Shown here: positions 59,749 to 64,000 of the stretch, one piece after another
Layout: each line of letters starts with the position of its first letter
Position numbering within the stretch: position 1 is the stretch's first letter
NCBI GenBank assembly: GCA_003217735.2
Contig: CP031585.1
Coordinates: 4,637,501-4,701,500 of the forward strand
Direction of reading: 5' to 3'
Length of the DNA: 64,000 nt
Origin: Marinibacterium anthonyi
Lineage (GTDB): Bacteria > Pseudomonadota > Alphaproteobacteria > Rhodobacterales > Rhodobacteraceae
Notes under the pieces: generated by a model
Seen by the model: only the letters and a program-made list of their open reading frames with translations
What the model was told of the DNA's origin: nothing
Databases searched by the model: none
Program-made: the position numbers and the translations under genes

Positions 59749-61539
59749 ATGCCGAAGGACCAGACCAGCACCGACGCCGGATCCGCCCCCACCACGCCCG
59801 CGCCCACGGGCCGTTCGCCCAAGGATCTGCCGCCCGAACACTGGACGTACGAGACCTTTGATCGCGCCCTGCGCGCGGGTTTCGGGCGGCTGACCGGGGG
59901 CCTGTCGGTCCATGCCATCGCCGATGCCTGGATGGATTACTATTCGCACCTGTCCCGGTCCCCCGGCCGCACGATGGAGATCTGGGAACAGGCCGCCAAG
60001 AACCAGTACAGCATGTTTCGCGGGATCATGGACGAGAAGGAAGGCTTTGTTCCCGAACAGGGCGACCACCGGTTCGACAACCCCGCCTGGAGCCAGCTGC
60101 CCTTTCGTGCCTGGAAACAGGCCTTCCTGGCGGCCGAGGCCAGCGCCGAATATGCCTGTGCCGACCTGCCGGGGATGCGGCCGCAAAGCGGCGAACGGGT
60201 GCGGTTCATGGTGCGCCAGGGGCTGGACACCCTGTCGCCGTCGAATTCGCCGGTGCTGAACCCCGAGATCGCCGCGAAGACGCTGCAATCGGGCGGGCAC
60301 AACCTGGTCGAGGGGATGCGCAACTTTGCCGAGGACATGGGCCATGCGATGGATGGCGGCACCGGGACGGGCGATCAGTTCCGGGTCGGCGACAACGTCG
60401 CCTGCACACCGGGCCAGGTGGTCTTTCGCAACGAGCTGATGGAACTGATCCAGTATGCGCCGCAGACCGACACGGTGCATCCCGAGCCGATCCTGATCGT
60501 GCCGGCGTGGATCATGAAGTACTACATCCTCGACCTCAGCCAGACCAATTCGCTGATCGGCTACCTGCTGAAACAGGGCTTTACCGTCTTCGCCATCTCC
60601 TGGCGCAACCCGACGCGCGACCAGTCGGACCTGTCGATGGACGATTACCGGCAGATGGGCATCGGCGCCGCGCTGGCCGCCGTCAACAAGATCGTGCCGG
60701 ATCAGAAGGTCCACGCCTGCGGCTATTGCCTGGGCGGCACGCTGCTGTCGATCGAAGCCGCGACCATGGCGCGGGATGGCGACGACCGGCTGGCCTCGAT
60801 CTCGCTTCTGGCGGCGCAGACCGATTTTTCCGAAGCGGGCGAGCTGATGCTGTTTGTCGATGACAGCCAGATCGCCATGCTGGAGGACGTGATGTGGGAC
60901 CAGGGCTACCTGGACCGCAACCAGATGGCCGGCGCCTTCCAGATCCTGCGCGCGCGCGAACTGATCTGGACGAAATACGTGCGCCGCTACCTGCTGGCCC
61001 AGGACGAACGCGATTTCGACATTTCCGCCTGGAGCCGGGACACCACGCGCATGCCCTACCGGATGCATTCGCAATACCTGCGGGGCCTGTTCCTGGAAAA
61101 CCGGCTGACGGCGGGCCGGTTCTCGGTCGAGGGCAAGGTGATCGCGCTGAAGGACATCCACCAGCCGTTCTTTGTGGTCGGCACGGAAAAGGACCACATC
61201 GCGCCGTGGAAGTCGGTCTACAAGACGACGCTGTTCACCGACGGCGACCTGACCTTCGTGCTGACGGCCGGCGGCCACAACGGCGGCATCCTCAGCGAAC
61301 CGGGCCACAGCCACGCCCGCTATCGCAAGGGGCACCGGACGCCGGACAAGCAGTACATGGATCCCGACACCTGGCTGGCCACCCATGACCCGCAATCCGG
61401 ATCCTGGTGGTTGGAATGGCGCGACTGGCTGGTCGAACAGGCCAAGGGCGACATGACCGCACCGCCCAGGATGGGCGCGCCCCTGCAGGGACTGCGCCCG
61501 CTTTGCCCCGCGCCGGGGACCTACGTGCTTGAACCCTGA
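59749..61539 (+). CDS. phaC: Class I poly(3-hydroxyalkanoate) synthase
   Basis: 596 residues from ATG 59749 (MPKDQTSTDAG), behind GCAGGAAGGACGAG. The PhaC N-terminal domain (NPAWSQLPFRAWKQAFLAAE) is followed by the alpha/beta hydrolase core with the catalytic Cys in the lipase-like box ACGYCLGGTLLS, Asp in VGTEKDHIAPWKSVYK and His in TAGGHNGGILSEPG. It polymerises (R)-3-hydroxyacyl-CoA into storage granules. No phaA, phaB, phaP or phaZ is seen before the neighbouring unrelated gene. Confidence 0.95.
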   Translation: MPKDQTSTDAGSAPTTPAPTGRSPKDLPPEHWTYETFDRALRAGFGRLTGGLSVHAIADAWMDYYSHLSRSPGRTMEIWEQAAKNQYSMFRGIMDEKEGFVPEQGDHRFDNPAWSQLPFRAWKQAFLAAEASAEYACADLPGMRPQSGERVRFMVRQGLDTLSPSNSPVLNPEIAAKTLQSGGHNLVEGMRNFAEDMGHAMDGGTGTGDQFRVGDNVACTPGQVVFRNELMELIQYAPQTDTVHPEPILIVPAWIMKYYILDLSQTNSLIGYLLKQGFTVFAISWRNPTRDQSDLSMDDYRQMGIGAALAAVNKIVPDQKVHACGYCLGGTLLSIEAATMARDGDDRLASISLLAAQTDFSEAGELMLFVDDSQIAMLEDVMWDQGYLDRNQMAGAFQILRARELIWTKYVRRYLLAQDERDFDISAWSRDTTRMPYRMHSQYLRGLFLENRLTAGRFSVEGKVIALKDIHQPFFVVGTEKDHIAPWKSVYKTTLFTDGDLTFVLTAGGHNGGILSEPGHSHARYRKGHRTPDKQYMDPDTWLATHDPQSGSWWLEWRDWLVEQAKGDMTAPPRMGAPLQGLRPLCPAPGTYVLEP

Positions 61540-61950
61540 TCAGTCGGTCTGGATGCTTTCCAGGTAGACCATGACATTGGCCAGCGGCAGCCCGGTCATC
61601 ATGGTCTGCCCGCTGGGCAGGCGCAGCGGCACGTGCTGATCGGTCTCAAGGAACGGGCCGAACAGGGGCATGTCCCCGCCGTGGGCCAGCACCCTGGCCC
61701 GCCCGTCGATCTGTTCGGCCACCGCCGCCGTGGGGAAGGTGCCGCCGTTGCGGGCGCTGATCGTGGTCAGGTCCGGCGTGGTGATCGCCAGCATTTCGGC
61801 CATCGGCCCGTCGCCCTTGCCGTCCGCCCCGTGGCATTGCACGCAGTGATCCATGAACAGCTCTTCCCCGGCCTCAAGATCCTGAGCCTGTCCGCCGCCG
61901 GCCATGGCCACAACCAGGGCCGCAATCGTCAATACCGCGCCTGTCCTCAT
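61540..61950 (-). CDS. c-type cytochrome
   Basis: 136 residues. A signal peptide (MRTGAVLTIAALVVAMAGGGQAQ) exports it to the periplasm. The haem site is MDHCVQCHGADGKGDGPMAEML, with Met ligand candidates in GDMPLFGPF or the QTMMTG segment. It is a single-haem class I cytochrome, possibly an electron donor or sensor; partner unknown. Its stop directly abuts the phaC stop, with no intergenic base. Confidence 0.88.
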   Translation of the reverse strand: MRTGAVLTIAALVVAMAGGGQAQDLEAGEELFMDHCVQCHGADGKGDGPMAEMLAITTPDLTTISARNGGTFPTAAVAEQIDGRARVLAHGGDMPLFGPFLETDQHVPLRLPSGQTMMTGLPLANVMVYLESIQTD

Positions 61951-62081
61951 CCGCGAAACCTCCCTGTCGCTGGGTAGGGTGAGTCCCCGTCCCTGCCACG
62001 GATGATACCACCATTGCGGCGCCCACCCTCGCCCGGTGCCACGCCGCGCGAAGCGACATCTGCGCGCGGGGGATCAGGGGA

Positions 62082-62843
62082 TCAGCTGTAGCCTTCGGTG
62101 CGGATATGCACCGTCTCGCCGCAATGCTTGCAATGCACCGCATCGGCATCGTGCAACACCAGCCCGCAGGTCGGACATTCGTACCGCACCTTGGCGGGGC
62201 GAAACAGCACCTGCAGCAGCCGCAGGAACAGCGTGACGCCAAAGATCATCACCGCCACCGACAGAAGCCGCCCACCCGGACCCTTCAGCGTGATGTCCCC
62301 GAACCCCGTGGTCGTCAGGGTCGTGACCGTGAAATACAGCGCATCGGCGTAATTGCGGATCTCGGGGTTGATATGGACCTGGGTCGCATAGATCAGCCCC
62401 GTCATCACGAAGAGGAACACGCCGATATTGACCGACGCCAGGATGATGTCCTCGTTGCGCCGAAAGAAGGCAAAGTCCTTCCTGAGCCGCGCCAGAAGCT
62501 CGTAGGTGTGCAGCAGCCGCAGCGTGCGCAGGATCCGCAGAAAGCCCAGCCCCTCGCCCGCGATGGGCGCCAGGAAGGACAGGATCGCGACGACATCCGC
62601 CCAGGTCGCCAGCCGCAACAGGAACCGGCCCTTGGAGCCTTCGATGGCGAAGCGGAACAGGAAATCGGCCAGGATGAGAACGCCAAACACCGCGTCCGTC
62701 GCCTCTACGAACAGCGTATGCGGAAAGAACGACGTGACCACCACGAACAGCACGGTCGTCACATCGAAGACCAGCAATCCGTAGCGAAAGGCATGCGCCC
62801 GGGGCGTGTCGTCCTGGTAGAGCGCTCTGATTCGGTCAAGCAT
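62082..62843 (-). CDS. Voltage-gated-type potassium channel with C-terminal zinc ribbon
   Basis: 253 residues with six membrane segments. S4-like positive residues are in LRILRTLRLLHTYELLARLRK; the pore helix and filter read YFTVTTLTTTGFGDITL, with T-T-G-F-G-D instead of the usual T-V-G-Y-G-D. After the last helix (LLSVAVMIFGVTLFLRLLQVLF) comes a zinc ribbon: CPTCGLVLHDADAVHCKHCG, two C-x-x-C pairs. K+ selectivity is expected but the Phe variant leaves some doubt. The ribbon may sense metal or redox state. Confidence 0.88.
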   Translation of the reverse strand: MLDRIRALYQDDTPRAHAFRYGLLVFDVTTVLFVVVTSFFPHTLFVEATDAVFGVLILADFLFRFAIEGSKGRFLLRLATWADVVAILSFLAPIAGEGLGFLRILRTLRLLHTYELLARLRKDFAFFRRNEDIILASVNIGVFLFVMTGLIYATQVHINPEIRNYADALYFTVTTLTTTGFGDITLKGPGGRLLSVAVMIFGVTLFLRLLQVLFRPAKVRYECPTCGLVLHDADAVHCKHCGETVHIRTEGYS

Positions 62844-62890
62844 GCGCGGACTTTACCCATCCTCCCGCCGCGCGGAAGGATCTATCAGGG

Positions 62891-63802
62891 TCAGGCGACA
62901 AGGGCCGACAGCACGATGAAGACGGCGCAGAACCATTTCACCCGCGACTGCCCGACAAAGGACAGCACGCAAGGCGCCAGGAACCCGCCCAGCAACGCGC
63001 CCGGCGCCACCAGCAGCCAGGTGGCCCTGTCGGCGGGCAGGTCAAAGCCGGTGGCCAGCCCCAGCGTCAGCACCGTGGCCGATGTCACGATCACCGCCAG
63101 CCCGATCGCGTCACTGCCGCGCGCGCCGCGCAGCAGCAGGTAGACCGCCAGCAACTCGCCCACCCCGATCGAGATCCAGCCGACAAAGAACCCGCCCAGC
63201 ACGCCGATCGCCAGCAGAAAGACGGCATCCTTCTCGCGCGTGATCCGGCGCGCCTCGGTGTCGGGTTTCGGCAGGATCTCGGACGCCACGATCAGCGCCA
63301 CCAGCGTCAGCGAGATCGCCTTGAACACGGTTTTCAGCGGCAGGTCGGGCCGGATCCCGCCTTCGGTCGCCAGCCAGGCGGTGATCACCGCCGGCACGAC
63401 GGTCAGGGCGATCACCATGCGGTAACACCCGTTCGACAGACCCTCGGGGCGGCGCCGTCGCCGGCGGCGCGCCAGGTAGGTCATCGCCCCCATGGTCATG
63501 CCAAAGCTCTGGATGATCAGCGAGGTTCCAACGATCTGGCCCTGCGCCACCCCCAACTGGTCGAAAGCCGGCACGAACACCACGCCGCCACCGATCCCGG
63601 TGGAATTGGCGACCAGCGCGCCCCCCACCCCGATCAGCGGCAACCACCAGTTTGCGACAAGCGCGCCCAGCCCGGGGCCGAAAACGATCAGAAGGATCAG
63701 AAACGCGACAAGGGCGATTCGCCCGACGCCATACAGGCCCGCCCCGGTGCCTTCGGGCGGCAGGGAAATGGTCGTGGCCTCGCCGTCATTGTCTGAAATC
63801 AT
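62891..63802 (-). CDS. TauE/SafE family sulfite/sulfonate exporter
   Basis: 303 residues from MISDNDGEATTISLPPEG. About eight membrane helices; the G-x-G-G-G motif in VANSTGIGGGVVFVPAF and its second-half counterpart GVLGGFFVGWISIGVGELLAVYLLL are typical of the two-fold TauE/SafE repeat. An arginine-rich loop (ARRRRRRRPEGLS) faces the cytoplasm. Family members export sulfite, sulfoacetate or related anions; the substrate is not predictable. Confidence 0.88.
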   Translation of the reverse strand: MISDNDGEATTISLPPEGTGAGLYGVGRIALVAFLILLIVFGPGLGALVANWWLPLIGVGGALVANSTGIGGGVVFVPAFDQLGVAQGQIVGTSLIIQSFGMTMGAMTYLARRRRRRRPEGLSNGCYRMVIALTVVPAVITAWLATEGGIRPDLPLKTVFKAISLTLVALIVASEILPKPDTEARRITREKDAVFLLAIGVLGGFFVGWISIGVGELLAVYLLLRGARGSDAIGLAVIVTSATVLTLGLATGFDLPADRATWLLVAPGALLGGFLAPCVLSFVGQSRVKWFCAVFIVLSALVA

Positions 63803-63839
63803 GCAATAAATTCCCGAGACTGGAAGACACGCGCCACTG

Positions 63840-63981
63840 AAATACCCGGACCGACACCGGCGGCCGCCAATGGCGGCCACGAATGGCGACCGGCCCTCGG
63901 GCCAGCGTATGGCCCGATTGACCCTTGGGCAATTGGCCGCCGTATCGGGCGGGACCCGATGGCTTCGGGTGCCATTTTTTT
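63840..63981 (+). other. Structured intergenic segment ending in a terminator
   Basis: No gene was found between the exporter start and the window end. The segment is dense in hairpins: GGCGGCCGCC near 63863, GGCC-CTC-GGGCC near 63892, ATCGGG-CGGGA-CCCGAT near 63944-63960. It ends in ATGGC-TTCGGGT-GCCAT plus seven T's (63959-63981). A short structured RNA on the plus strand, or the leader of a gene beyond the window, would fit. It lacks the conserved loop of 4.5S RNA. Confidence 0.4.
63959..63981 (+). terminator. Factor-independent terminator
   Basis: ATGGC (63959-63963), loop TTCGGGT, GCCAT (63971-63975) and an unbroken T-run to 63981. The only plus-strand transcript it could end within view is from the structured segment just before it. 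Confidence 0.7.
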
Positions 63982-64000
63982 GCCCGGTTAAATTGAATGT

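Noticed and set aside
63840-63981. 4.5S (SRP) RNA gene
   Set aside because: The conserved SRP loop GGAAGCAGCC is absent.

Overview
The window is typical chromosomal DNA of a high-GC alphaproteobacterium, most likely a marine Rhodobacteraceae/Roseobacter-group member. The evidence is the split F0 operon (atpI-atpB-atpE-b'-b), the ffh...rpsP-rimM-trmD-rplS-rpmE block with inserted GNAT genes, mipZ, overlapping ATGA gene junctions, and intergenic terminator boxes of the kind CCTCCGGCGGAGG-TATTTTT-GCCAAGAAGAAG. No rRNA, tRNA, CRISPR array, insertion sequence, integrase or phage gene was recognised. Species cannot be named from the sequence.

Layout. 1-1.8 kb (+): end of ispH, a decayed LysE gene, a DUF3429 membrane protein, a SAM methyltransferase and rnhA. 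1.9-4.8 kb (-): three tandem peptide deformylase genes (the last lacking catalytic residues), fmt and two small membrane proteins, almost all overlapping. 4.9-10.6 kb: PatB-type C-S lyase, glutathionyl-hydroquinone reductase, lone receiver domain, cobD/cbiB, MltB-like transglycosylase. 10.7-16.6 kb: smc, a lipoprotein-like gene, a FadR-type regulator with a palindromic site, and an orphan PstB-like ATPase with damaged ATPase motifs. 16.7-19.5 kb: F0 operon. 19.6-23.5 kb: ArsR-family regulator, EamA exporter with LysR regulator, Asp/Glu racemase, methyltransferase.

23.8-31.9 kb is the translation/secretion block: ffh, five head-to-tail GNAT acetyltransferase genes, chorismate mutase, rpsP, rimM, a sulfotransferase-like remnant, trmD, a broken YjdI/CDGSH gene, a YjdJ-type GNAT, rplS and rpmE. 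32-40 kb: TPR-sulfotransferase, MipZ, class III nucleotide cyclase, fumarylacetoacetase, DinB-like protein, RidA and a cytosine-deaminase-like amidohydrolase. 40.2-43.1 kb is an arsenate export operon (arsC, arsenate-linked GAPDH, arsJ) with a predicted promoter/operator but no adjacent arsR. 43.2-46.4 kb is a selenium pair: mnmH converging on an NADH-dehydrogenase-like/SelD fusion.

46.5-55.4 kb is the least explained part: two very large helical proteins (1044 and 1210 residues) in one operon, and a divergent 639-residue protein with an unrecognised N-terminal domain, an acidic linker and three helical repeats. I could not assign any of them to a known family; they are the best candidate for an undescribed system. 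They are followed by a YhaN/YhaO (SbcC/SbcD-like) pair, phaC, a c-type cytochrome, a voltage-gated-type K+ channel with a zinc ribbon, and a TauE/SafE exporter.
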